Virus record (IMG/VR): IMGVR_UViG_3300007609_000047
Coordinates: 1-36,873 of that record
DNA from: a virus
Reading direction: 5' to 3' (one strand)
DNA: 36,873 nucleotides
Of this stretch, positions 30,101 to 36,873 are shown piece by piece. The translations under genes and the position numbers were made by a program. The notes beneath the pieces were generated by a model. It was not told where the DNA came from, did no database searches, and saw only the letters and a list, made by a program, of their open reading frames with translations. The number at the start of each line of letters is the position of its first letter. Within the stretch, counting starts at the first letter, position 1.

Positions 30101-33100
30101 CTGTGGTTTGCGGAATCACCGGATCGTCTAAACGAAGACCAGTATTAAATTCAAACACAACGGTCTCATTGTCACTTTCTATTTCTGTTGCCTGTGCAAG
30201 AACGGTAACATCTGTAGGACTTGTATCTGTAAACTCTACTTCGAAAGGACCTCTTTCGTCTTCAACTGCATCAAATTGTAACACTCGATATACAGTATCC
30301 GGTTGCCCTTCTCTATTGCTGGTTTCTGTCAATACCAAACCAGTTGACGGTCTTACCGCAACATCTTCCAAGCCGCCAGTAAGCACAATTTTAGAATTAG
30401 ATCTAATGGACATTTTTGTTCCGTTTGGAACAATAGCAAATAGTCCGTCACTAGATGCCTGTCCTTCATCTTCCTCATCTTCGCTAGACAAGTTTAATCT
30501 GGCTACGCCTTCAGGCAATCCCGATGTATCCACACTCGTAACTGGGTATCTAAAAATTAAATTTCCGTGATCTACTTCTAATTCTGCATTACCTCTCGGA
30601 ACATAGTCATAGTTGAATACAAATATTTCTTTACCGCCTGCCTCATTTTTGTAGGTAGCATTTGGAAAATAACAATCTACTCTCTGTGCCAAGTCAAAAA
30701 ACAAAGAGGTAGGAGTTGGAACTTCTAATGGATCCGAACCTTCTGCAACTAATGCATATACACCGTGAGCAGATGAGCCGCCTACCGAACGTATTTGCGC
30801 ACCGTTTATGCTCATATAAGATGTATAACAATAGTATGTAAACATAGATACAGCTTCAGTTAGTCCGCCGTTTGTTGCCAACAGTCCATACCCCATATCT
30901 GCTATCTGAGTAAAGTCGTTGGATAACATAGATCTATTACCAGGCATCAGGATTTCAAAAAGATTTGCATTTTCATCAACAAAATCAATAACTTGACTTT
31001 GAATTGAGCTTTTTTCAGTCAACAGTGTAGTTCTAGAACTTTTTGCAATCGTAGGATAAGTGTACGCATCTAGATCAGGATATACAATTGTTGGCGCTGA
31101 GCCTGTACCGTTATTAACAATATCACTTGTATCAGCAAGAAGTGTTTCAATTTCAGATTGAATAGTAGCATCTGATGCAGGCAAACTGGTATCTTGAGGG
31201 ACACTACTGTAATTAACACCAGGAGCACCATTGACGATTACGGTCTTTGCAAGATCCTTTAGATAATCAATCGAATCTACATATTCGTCCTTGAGATCTG
31301 AATCAATCTGTAGTTGAATCGCATCTCCAACGCCGTCGTAGTATTTTAGTCCGGCATCAACAGTTTGACTATTACCTCCATACAGTACATCATACACGAG
31401 TGCTTCTATAATATAGCGCATATCTCTTTTAAATGTGCTGATGTTTATATCTATGGTCGGGTAGGTGGTCTGCAGATATCCTGCAACTTCTTCCTCGATG
31501 AATTGGAAATTTGCTAACAAAATATCTTTTGCATTCGATATGTTAGAAGCAACACCTGTGGGTTCTGTAAATGTGAGAGGAGAAGCAAAAAATGCACCTC
31601 TATTAATCACGGTAGTAATCAAGTCTCCGGATAAAATTACCTGATCAGCGAGAGCCGGATTTACTTCCTCCGCTGCTAATTCGTGTGCAAGTGTAATTGC
31701 TCTTGCTGTTATATCTTGTTGATTTTCAATTACTTCGGCAGCATTTGCTAATCGATATGTAAGAGCAGATTTTCTAGAGTTGTAGTTGGTTCCTAATACT
31801 AGATCGTAGCCTAGTCCGTCTAAAATTAAACCAACATCTCGACTGCATATGTCGTCGTTGTACTGGAATACAGGAAACGGATACGGAGTTGTTTCATCGA
31901 GCACTAACGTTGCTGTTGAACCGCTCGGCGAGTAAGTAAAATCTCTTACGTAGTTTATACGATAAATTGTATCGCTAACAATAAATGATGCCGGAAGCTC
32001 TGGGAACCGGTCTAAGCCGCCTACTCTCAAACGTGTGTTTGAATCTTTTGATAATATTTGGAATTCTAAATTACCAGCAAATCCGTCAACAAACATTCCT
32101 CCTGCAAATATTTGAGCATCAATTGATCTAGAAAAACTTGCACACTCTTGTGCATACGGAGATTTAGCAAGAATCTGTCCTTGTGGGTCGAGCACAAGCA
32201 TGAATCCACCATGGCCTTGACAGGTAATTGCCTGCCATCGTACTGTATCGTTAGCAAGGAAAACGTCCATGGCATTGTTTTCTTTAGGATAGTTAACACT
32301 TCCGCTGCCGTCGATTACATCTATAAATGAATCGTGTAAAAACCCAATAACATCATTTATACCGTCCTTGGAAATAAATGCACCGTCAATTATTTGCGGT
32401 TCCTCGGTTTGCGAAAGACTGGTAATTTCAGAGTTTTGTGTTATAAATTCTAATAAAGATTTTAATCTATTGAATGCAGCGGTAGTTTGCGATAGTTGCT
32501 CGTTGATAAACTTTCTGCCGCCAGCGTCTTGATAATATTTTAAGCCCGACGATATAGTTCTATTATACTCTCCGTATCTTAAATCAAATATATAGGAATC
32601 GACAAGGATTCCTATATTTGTTTTAAATTGTTCAGAATCATACTCGAAAGATGCAGTAAACGGAGCAGTTTCGTTTTCAACTTGATCGGCAATCCAGGCG
32701 ATTATTTCATTTTGTAAGAATTTTTTGTTAAGAGCGATTAAGTCAGCTCCTTTATCAAAACCTCCCGGATTGTTTATTTTAGGATAAACCGGCTGACTAG
32801 TATCTTGTAGATAATGATAACCAAAAAATCTATCAGTAACCTGTAACCCGTCAATGACAGGATCTCTTCTAAATTTTTGGAAAGCCCATGGCGAGCTGGA
32901 GGTGCCTGATCTTGGGCGGACGATCACTCGTCTAAATTCATCACCTACAATTGAAGTATTGGTAGGCACTTTCAGCGGCATATTTTCTTCATAAATGCCG
33001 CTTTCTACCAATACAGTAATTTGAATCTGCTTGGCTCTGTCACCGTAAGTTATAGGTTCGTCTATTTCGAAGTTACCAAACTGAATATCAACATCAAAAA

Positions 33101-34613
33101 ATTCTCTACCTTGCGAATCCAACTCGCCGTTGTGTCCTACAATTTGAGCCAATGCTCCGGAATTAACCCCTCTAAGGAAGAGTCCTTCTCTAATGTCTCT
33201 AGACCTAAATGCCTCTGGAGTTTCTGTTACAACATCGCCTGTGAAGTCAGTCCTAAACCCGTCGGTCCGTAATAAAAATCTAGGTATGTCAGCATTTACC
33301 GTCGGAATAGATGTAAATCCTGTGCCAGCGTCGGTAATTTCAATAGCGGTTATCTGTCCGCTATCAACCGTTGCAACACCAAATGCTCCGGTACCGTCAT
33401 CACCGGTAATTCTAACCGAAACTAAACTATAACCGCTACCTGGATTTGTAATTGTAACATTGCTTACACTATAGGTAACATCAAATGTAGCACCAACTCC
33501 GTTAGTATCAGCTCCGTCGTCGATGGCATTTACAAGCGAAACAGTAGTGCCTGGAAGAACAGAGTATACCCCGGTAGAAATTAATCTAAATGTAGTTATA
33601 GGACCAAATGCTCCGTTGGTGCTTAAAACTTCTATTGTTGCGGCGGTTCCTGTGCCGCCTTTAATTTGTATTATTTCTCCTGGATTGTATCCACTTCCTG
33701 ATGTTTTAAGAGAAATTGTAGATACACTCATAGTCGGAGTTCCTACAAATCCTGTTCCAGAAACAGGCGATGAAGAAATTTCGTCAAGAGTAGCAATACC
33801 GGCACGGTTATTAAATGTTAAAAGTTTTTCGTAAGGGCCAATTTCATTTTGTGATTCTAGAACAAGTTCTTCGGCACGTTTAAGAGCAGCTTCTAGTGTC
33901 CTAAAAGCATAAGCTAGTGCTCTACCTTGCAGGCTGGTATCAACATCAGGTCGTTCATCTTGCCCGCTGGTTGCCACATATAAGTTTACACTACTTCCAA
34001 ATGCTGCATTATCGACGTATGATTTTGTGGCAGCAATAAGTCCGTCAAATCTATTATCATCGTCTGCTGTGGGATTCCTAGATAGGATCAACGGACCGGA
34101 CATTTGACCAAACGCTGAATTGGTTGCATTTGTTTCAGGATCTATAGCATCTACACCTGCCAGCGATATTTTTGTATCGGTGTAACTTTTTGTCGACGCT
34201 TCATTGTCTGTTATAGGAGTAGCGAGATTATTAATTCTATACTGAACACCACCGAAAACCGCATTGAGATTTCCGCCCAGTTGTGGTGATTTATCAGCAG
34301 AGATTTCAGAAAATTCTGAACTTATGCGAATCTCGTTAGCATTTGTATCAGTATCAATAGCAATACCTACATCGCCTACAATCTGTTTAAATACTACACT
34401 GTCGGCCGTGCGATTAACGGTTAGAACAGCATCTTCATTACCAGCAAATGCGTCCGGAGTATCGCCTAGTCCTAAAAATGTAAGTCTTTCTCCGAGACCT
34501 AACGAACTATATAATTCTCGAAAGTTGTCATTTACTTTGCGAAATGAATCACGAATACTGTCACCAGTTCCGTCATTTCCAATTGTCCCGATATCAATAG
34601 GTTTTCTTGCCAT
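27153..34613 (-). CDS. Giant tail-fibre protein (2486 residues)
   Basis: N-terminal module IDIGTIGNDGTGDSIR, then SFRKVNDNFRELYSSLGLG, shared with three downstream genes. Next comes a probable beta-helix region (VNLYVATSGQDERPD; YAFRTLEAALKRAEEL), G-S-G-Y/G-T-G repeats (VTITNPGSGYSLVSV), and at least three copies of a helical module of the YDxxYGxN...AGLxYY kind (residues about 670, 970 and 1110). The last 150 residues (YAADLAEYYEGDAVYEAGTV; VAGVISNNAAYIMN) resemble C-terminal domains found on many marine phage fibres that act like intramolecular chaperones. It is the largest gene here, starts after a palindromic late-type box, and is the likely long fibre or baseplate-attached sensor. Confidence 0.85.
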   Translation of the reverse strand: MARKPIDIGTIGNDGTGDSIRDSFRKVNDNFRELYSSLGLGERLTFLGLGDTPDAFAGNEDAVLTVNRTADSVVFKQIVGDVGIAIDTDTNANEIRISSEFSEISADKSPQLGGNLNAVFGGVQYRINNLATPITDNEASTKSYTDTKISLAGVDAIDPETNATNSAFGQMSGPLILSRNPTADDDNRFDGLIAATKSYVDNAAFGSSVNLYVATSGQDERPDVDTSLQGRALAYAFRTLEAALKRAEELVLESQNEIGPYEKLLTFNNRAGIATLDEISSSPVSGTGFVGTPTMSVSTISLKTSGSGYNPGEIIQIKGGTGTAATIEVLSTNGAFGPITTFRLISTGVYSVLPGTTVSLVNAIDDGADTNGVGATFDVTYSVSNVTITNPGSGYSLVSVRITGDDGTGAFGVATVDSGQITAIEITDAGTGFTSIPTVNADIPRFLLRTDGFRTDFTGDVVTETPEAFRSRDIREGLFLRGVNSGALAQIVGHNGELDSQGREFFDVDIQFGNFEIDEPITYGDRAKQIQITVLVESGIYEENMPLKVPTNTSIVGDEFRRVIVRPRSGTSSSPWAFQKFRRDPVIDGLQVTDRFFGYHYLQDTSQPVYPKINNPGGFDKGADLIALNKKFLQNEIIAWIADQVENETAPFTASFEYDSEQFKTNIGILVDSYIFDLRYGEYNRTISSGLKYYQDAGGRKFINEQLSQTTAAFNRLKSLLEFITQNSEITSLSQTEEPQIIDGAFISKDGINDVIGFLHDSFIDVIDGSGSVNYPKENNAMDVFLANDTVRWQAITCQGHGGFMLVLDPQGQILAKSPYAQECASFSRSIDAQIFAGGMFVDGFAGNLEFQILSKDSNTRLRVGGLDRFPELPASFIVSDTIYRINYVRDFTYSPSGSTATLVLDETTPYPFPVFQYNDDICSRDVGLILDGLGYDLVLGTNYNSRKSALTYRLANAAEVIENQQDITARAITLAHELAAEEVNPALADQVILSGDLITTVINRGAFFASPLTFTEPTGVASNISNAKDILLANFQFIEEEVAGYLQTTYPTIDINISTFKRDMRYIIEALVYDVLYGGNSQTVDAGLKYYDGVGDAIQLQIDSDLKDEYVDSIDYLKDLAKTVIVNGAPGVNYSSVPQDTSLPASDATIQSEIETLLADTSDIVNNGTGSAPTIVYPDLDAYTYPTIAKSSRTTLLTEKSSIQSQVIDFVDENANLFEILMPGNRSMLSNDFTQIADMGYGLLATNGGLTEAVSMFTYYCYTSYMSINGAQIRSVGGSSAHGVYALVAEGSDPLEVPTPTSLFFDLAQRVDCYFPNATYKNEAGGKEIFVFNYDYVPRGNAELEVDHGNLIFRYPVTSVDTSGLPEGVARLNLSSEDEEDEGQASSDGLFAIVPNGTKMSIRSNSKIVLTGGLEDVAVRPSTGLVLTETSNREGQPDTVYRVLQFDAVEDERGPFEVEFTDTSPTDVTVLAQATEIESDNETVVFEFNTGLRLDDPVIPQTTANGLTEGVTYFVTELVDYQRVKLSAAVGGSALTLTGGIFTTKFVVPHKLTVNYSLIFDSSGTLPVGIDNDTVYFVSPEGLETLSFRIAETRDGAPVSLDDTGSGKHVYSVDGITDTILRENYDYIDLTLAQPGEFVSLTDVTIQTDSAPNPAVFTTSGAHGFSQGDSIGFATNNDEDIFPTGLSNQLKYFVFDPDPDSVGAGSTKFTISFAPPNLAGTEEIITEGGGNTSSAKVGLIYGRPGDEFFAVTAVPVEEESRVLGCKVLFKGEEYIVTAYENTVATGEAFGRVTLNRPLVDSLIEYEGSYNAKGAVPIRTLGAEGRLTIRISLTRVTSHDLLEIGTGSYADTNYPNEIFGGPVNPVDQEGEVDERDVGRVFYVTTDQFGNFRVGPFFTVDQGTGRVTFSAAIALSNLDGIGFKRGVAVSEFSVDNTFVDNATDTVPTENAVRGYIDKRLGVTHSGALVPDENMIPSLTGGFMALSGQLPMRENMSLGNNKIVLLSDPANPQDAVNLRSLTFENFQDYAGNNTSSSDILVFTGDGNNSVNATVIGDITFDLRTGVDSSLNQINVQINNDTIIDANIKLPTDNTEFTSEAILQSKLNMNKAGTRASAQTGDEQTIQATLGIASFNSAEFDDTDGWIELTDNGIVRGKLETLAARSVLGNSATTPGDVGEVTFANVVDLGGAIKKNQYGSTGFLRRVNSSSSSSDGDYSIIDMAVGTAAAPEASKLIVRNVNGDFGARIADLSELHIDGFPVIDSSTTASGGYNQMYTYGGEVADATPGAGGILLFDGEFASDARNEYWNDDHIFRSQNGEGLAPIECSQVNTTAITTGGEGEAGSIEGSWTLVGNSTFEATYAADLAEYYEGDAVYEAGTVLIFGGDKEVTTTTKYADTKVAGVISNNAAYIMNGACPGDKNLLALAGRVLCKVVGKIEKGDLITTSEIQGVACAVIGDAKTGTILGKALENYNSEHVGTIEVAVGRS

Positions 34614-34638
34614 AGTTTTCCCTAGCTGTTAATGTACT

Positions 34639-34652
34639 GATAAATATTTATC
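34639..34652. promoter_or_regulatory. Palindromic bidirectional late-promoter box
   Basis: GATAAATATTTATC is a perfect 14-bp palindrome that presents GATAAATA on both strands, 25 bp before ATG 34613 (minus) and 28 bp before ATG 34681 (plus). It could direct divergent late transcription. AGGG precedes the minus start; no clear ribosome site precedes the plus start. Confidence 0.5.
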
Positions 34653-34680
34653 CGTATATTTTAAAAGCATAATGTAAATC

Positions 34681-34968
34681 ATGTTCCTCAAAACAAAAAA
34701 AGTTACTACAAAGTATATTCGAGCTAGCAAACTCGGTAATCCGCACGAATATAAAAGATGCAAAACTGTTGCTGTATTGCAGTGTGACAATTGTGATAAT
34801 ATATTTGAAAGAGATTTAAAAAAAATTAATCGTAAGAGACTTAGCAACAATTATTTTCATGTTTGTTCAAAATGCGATGCAAAAAGATTTGCTCAAAGAA
34901 AAGGTGTAGAACAGAAAAAGATTTGGGATATGCCAGCTAGTATTGATTTGCCAGTTTCTAAATATTAA
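34681..34968 (+). CDS. Zinc-ribbon-like small protein
   Basis: 95 residues. Two CxxC pairs, CDNC (residues 35-38) and CSKC (62-65), separated by a basic segment (RDLKKINRKRLSNN), suggest one structural zinc site. The C-terminus (FAQRKGVEQKKIWDMPAS) is basic then short hydrophobic. I recall relatives in marine T4-like phages. A nucleic-acid-binding role is likely by composition. The 59 bp after it, to the convergent SGNH gene, contains AT-rich sequence with no clear terminator. Confidence 0.7.
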   Translation: MFLKTKKVTTKYIRASKLGNPHEYKRCKTVAVLQCDNCDNIFERDLKKINRKRLSNNYFHVCSKCDAKRFAQRKGVEQKKIWDMPASIDLPVSKY

Positions 34969-35027
34969 AATTATAGTTGATATCAAATACAGATTCTTTA
35001 ACAATTTTGAATAAGTTTGTCAACGTT

Positions 35028-35720
35028 TTAAATGCTATCAAAGTAGTACTTTAGTCTAAAATCTTTTTTAGACAAGATAAGATCGTGTAATTTCTGTATC
35101 TTCTGTTTGTCTATTTCTAGTTTAAGGTTGAGATTTTCAGCAACTTTTTTTGCAAGATTGTAATGTTGCATCACGGTCGGATGTTCGTCGACAGCTGCAT
35201 TTTTTTTGTTCTTTCTTACCCAAGGCTGATAATAAAATTTATAAGAACCTGCATAGTTGTCCCATAAATTATTTTCTAAAAAATTTTTATCGTGGTCTTT
35301 GATAGGGCTCAAACTCATTTGTAATATTTTACAACCTAAATTCTGTGCAATACTCTCAAAACAAATTTTATAGTTCACAGTTTTTTCAAATTCGTAGTCC
35401 GGGTTATACCAATCTTTAATTTTGCTGTAAACAAATAATCCTTCCCGGTCATGTTCATTTAGAACATTTCCTACGCTGTACCAATTATCCGGGCCGTTCA
35501 AATAATCAAATCTAGTTAATCCGCTCCATTGCATAATAACAATATCTTCACTGGATATTTTGTTTGATCTGTAATCTTCCATAAAGTAATAGAAGATTCT
35601 TTCATTTCCTGAGCCAGACGCACCTCTATTTTTCACATCATATTGCAATCCTAGGATATCTGCATAAGTAGGCCATTTACCATAATTTGTAAAACTACAG
35701 CCGTATGTATGTATCTTCAT
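35028..35720 (-). CDS. SGNH/GDSL hydrolase-like protein
   Basis: 230 residues. Block I is GCSFT (residues 8-12, nucleophile Ser10), the glycine block is NRGASGSGNERI, and a late DEHPTVMQHYNLA supplies the Asp-x-His pair with Pro, as in block V (DxxH or DGHP forms). No signal peptide or membrane segment. The family hydrolyses esters, often O-acetyl groups on sugars. Next to fibre genes it could modify surface polysaccharide or the virion. Similar small SGNH proteins occur in marine phages. Start ATG 35720 with ACGGAG upstream. Fold well supported; substrate not. Confidence 0.75.
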   Translation of the reverse strand: MKIHTYGCSFTNYGKWPTYADILGLQYDVKNRGASGSGNERIFYYFMEDYRSNKISSEDIVIMQWSGLTRFDYLNGPDNWYSVGNVLNEHDREGLFVYSKIKDWYNPDYEFEKTVNYKICFESIAQNLGCKILQMSLSPIKDHDKNFLENNLWDNYAGSYKFYYQPWVRKNKKNAAVDEHPTVMQHYNLAKKVAENLNLKLEIDKQKIQKLHDLILSKKDFRLKYYFDSI

Positions 35721-35738
35721 TTATTACTCCGTTGGAAA

Positions 35739-35770
35739 ATATTTATTGTAAATAATATTTATTGTAAATA
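35739..35770. repeat. Perfect 16-bp tandem duplication in a divergent promoter gap
   Basis: ATATTTATTGTAAATA occurs twice back to back. Each unit carries AATAAATA on the minus strand (toward the SGNH gene) and GTAAATA on the plus strand (toward the HeH gene), so the duplication doubles a late-type box in both directions. It fills most of the 73-bp gap between the two divergent genes. Confidence 0.65.
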
Positions 35771-35793
35771 CGTGTCCTTAAGGAGAATAAAAA

Positions 35794-36162
35794 ATGTTTG
35801 GATTTTTAAAGAAACTTTTCGGTGCAGAAGAATCATCTCTGTACACCACACCAGAAAGTGAGAGTAGAGTCGGAATTGATAAACCTAAAGTAACTCCCAC
35901 GATCGATGAAAAACAGACCAAAAAATATAGCGATATTATAGGTCAGACAGAAGGTAAAGAAACAAAAGCAAAACCTGCACAGGTCAAACAAGAAGAACCG
36001 AAGAAGCGTGGTCGTAAAAAAGCCGGTATTACAAAAACCGATCTTAACAAAATGACCAAAGACGAGCTAGAAGCTTATGCTAAGAAGGAACACAAAGTTG
36101 ATCTCGACAAGCGTAAAAAGAAGGCAGATCTTGTTGAGGAAGTGTTGAAGCTTGCGAAGTAA
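35794..36162 (+). CDS. AT-hook plus HeH/SAP-like DNA-binding protein
   Basis: 122 residues. N-terminal hydrophobic helix (MFGFLKKLFG), then a disordered Lys/Glu/Thr region, an AT-hook-like KKRGRKKAG (about residues 71-79), and a C-terminal helix-extended-helix pattern: LNKMTKDELEAYAKKE then VDLDKRKKKADLVEEVLKLA, as in HeH/SAP/LEM-type domains. Probably binds AT-rich DNA; T4-like phages use such proteins for transcription or genome organisation. Start supported by TAAGGAG 8 bases upstream. The last 83 bp overlap the 3' end of the UvsE gene on the other strand. Confidence 0.75.
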   Translation: MFGFLKKLFGAEESSLYTTPESESRVGIDKPKVTPTIDEKQTKKYSDIIGQTEGKETKAKPAQVKQEEPKKRGRKKAGITKTDLNKMTKDELEAYAKKEHKVDLDKRKKKADLVEEVLKLAK

Positions 36163-36873
36163 ATTCTTCGTAGAGCTTCATGCTCGCTAAGTTCTTGCAC
36201 TTCGACTCAACCATGATGTCCGAGTATTCCCAAAACTCCTTAGCCCACGCATTACAGGCTGTATTCCACATATAGTCTGAGTGGGCACGGAGTTTTTGCT
36301 TTTTGTATCCCCATTCTAATAGTTCTGCCATATCTGGACGTTGATCTGTGGGATGAAGATTAAGCAAATCCTCTCTGCTTAGTGAATAATGAATAACAGG
36401 ACGAACACCTCGCCAGGAATCCACTATACGCTTATATTGATCTGATTCGGGTGTAATGTAATGTCCTTCACGGACCCACTCATGGTGTATATCCAGAACG
36501 AGGGCAAGGTCGTCGGCAAGTTCGAGACTGGCATCTGTGCCCCAGCACATTTCGTCATTTTCGATTGTGATGATGTTTCGTGCTTCTGTTGAGAGTCGTG
36601 GGAGGACTTCTTTAATACCCTGTGGCCCTTTTCTACCCGATATGTGTACATTGCATTTAAAGTCTTGAAACGATTGACCGTAGCCCATCCATCGTGCCAT
36701 ATCAACATGATATTCAAACTCCTCGATACTTCTATTTACTATATCGGGATTTTCGCTAGCAAGTACAGTAAACTGACCAGGGTGAAAAGATAAACGCACG
36801 TCAAGATTGCGAGCAACATCCCCAACCCTTGCAAACGCTCGTTCGCAATAGTCGCGCACGTCGCCACGCTTCC
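36080..36873 (-). CDS. uvsE: UV-damage endonuclease (UvsE/UVDE), N-terminus cut by window edge
   Basis: The frame is open to base 36873, so the N-terminal part is missing; 264 residues are visible. TIM-barrel metal-site motifs of UVDE are seen: LSFHPGQFTVLASE, EYHVDMARWMG, NVHISG, ITIENDEM, LVLDIHHEWV and VIHYSLSR, with ESKCKN near the end. The enzyme nicks DNA 5' to UV photoproducts. A GTG at 36859 is internal, not the true start. The usual family end is near LYEEF; the final 22 residues run antisense into the HeH gene. Confidence 0.9.
   Translation of the reverse strand, partial: KRGDVRDYCERAFARVGDVARNLDVRLSFHPGQFTVLASENPDIVNRSIEEFEYHVDMARWMGYGQSFQDFKCNVHISGRKGPQGIKEVLPRLSTEARNIITIENDEMCWGTDASLELADDLALVLDIHHEWVREGHYITPESDQYKRIVDSWRGVRPVIHYSLSREDLLNLHPTDQRPDMAELLEWGYKKQKLRAHSDYMWNTACNAWAKEFWEYSDIMVESKCKNLASMKLYEEFTSQASTLPQQDLPSFYACRDQLCVPS

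Noticed and set aside
34629-34850. Minus-strand frame upstream of the giant fibre
   Set aside because: Overlaps the zinc-ribbon gene and the palindromic promoter; hydrophobic low-complexity shadow.
1-36873. tRNA genes, CRISPR arrays, insertion sequences, integrase or attachment sites
   Set aside because: Looked for by eye on both strands; no cloverleaf, regularly spaced repeats, transposase or recombinase motifs were found. A computed tRNA scan would be decisive.

Overview
This window looks like part of the genome of a T4-like marine myovirus. The supporting genes are a gp44-type clamp-loader ATPase, a gp31/GroES-like co-chaperonin, PhoH, peptide deformylase, a UvsE-type UV-damage endonuclease, a cytidylyltransferase-like protein, Ig-domain virion proteins and a very large fibre cluster. 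ATAAATA boxes resembling T4-type late promoters precede several structural and lysis genes. The sequence is AT-rich and tightly packed, with ATGA and TAATG overlaps almost everywhere, and nearly all genes lie on the minus strand. The 7Fe ferredoxin is of the FdxA type common in Alphaproteobacteria, so a SAR11/Pelagibacter-like or other marine alphaproteobacterial host is my best inference, but the sequence does not prove it. I saw no tRNA, rRNA, CRISPR array, insertion sequence or integrase.

Layout by coordinate (minus-strand transcription runs right to left). 1-6945 is a cassette of ten proteins, most of which begin with a short M-K/R-...-L-x-E leader like the T4 capsid-targeting sequence cut by the gp21 prohead protease. 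It includes a HExxH metallopeptidase-like protein, a Cu/Zn superoxide dismutase fused to a hydrophobic domain, and a cytidylyltransferase-like enzyme. 6990-8042 holds two conserved proteins, one probably structural. 8023-11612 is a proteostasis block: ClpA, peptide deformylase, DnaJ. 11653-13652 is a lysis region: an EF-hand membrane protein, a second membrane protein, nested o-spanin and i-spanin, a 33-residue membrane microprotein and an M15-type endolysin. 13652-14903 carries two conserved unknowns. PhoH (15050-15766) stands alone on the plus strand.

15793-16630 is a run of tiny membrane proteins. It is followed by ferredoxin, an unknown protein, the gp44 clamp loader, a DUF2452 protein, a MazG-like protein, the gp31/GroES-like protein and a short fragment resembling bacterial DNA polymerase III alpha. 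From 20222 to 34613 lie six virion/fibre genes. Four share an N-terminal module and the last encodes 2486 residues. The right end has a zinc-ribbon protein, an SGNH-hydrolase-like protein, an AT-hook plus HeH/SAP-like protein, and a UvsE gene cut by the window edge.

How the parts may work together: the clamp loader, MazG and PhoH serve DNA replication and nucleotide metabolism; UvsE repairs DNA; ClpA, DnaJ, deformylase and the GroES-like protein reshape host proteostasis or assist virion assembly; ferredoxin feeds host redox metabolism. The most novel possibility is that the left cassette encodes a set of enzymes packaged inside the capsid and proteolytically matured there, including a superoxide dismutase.
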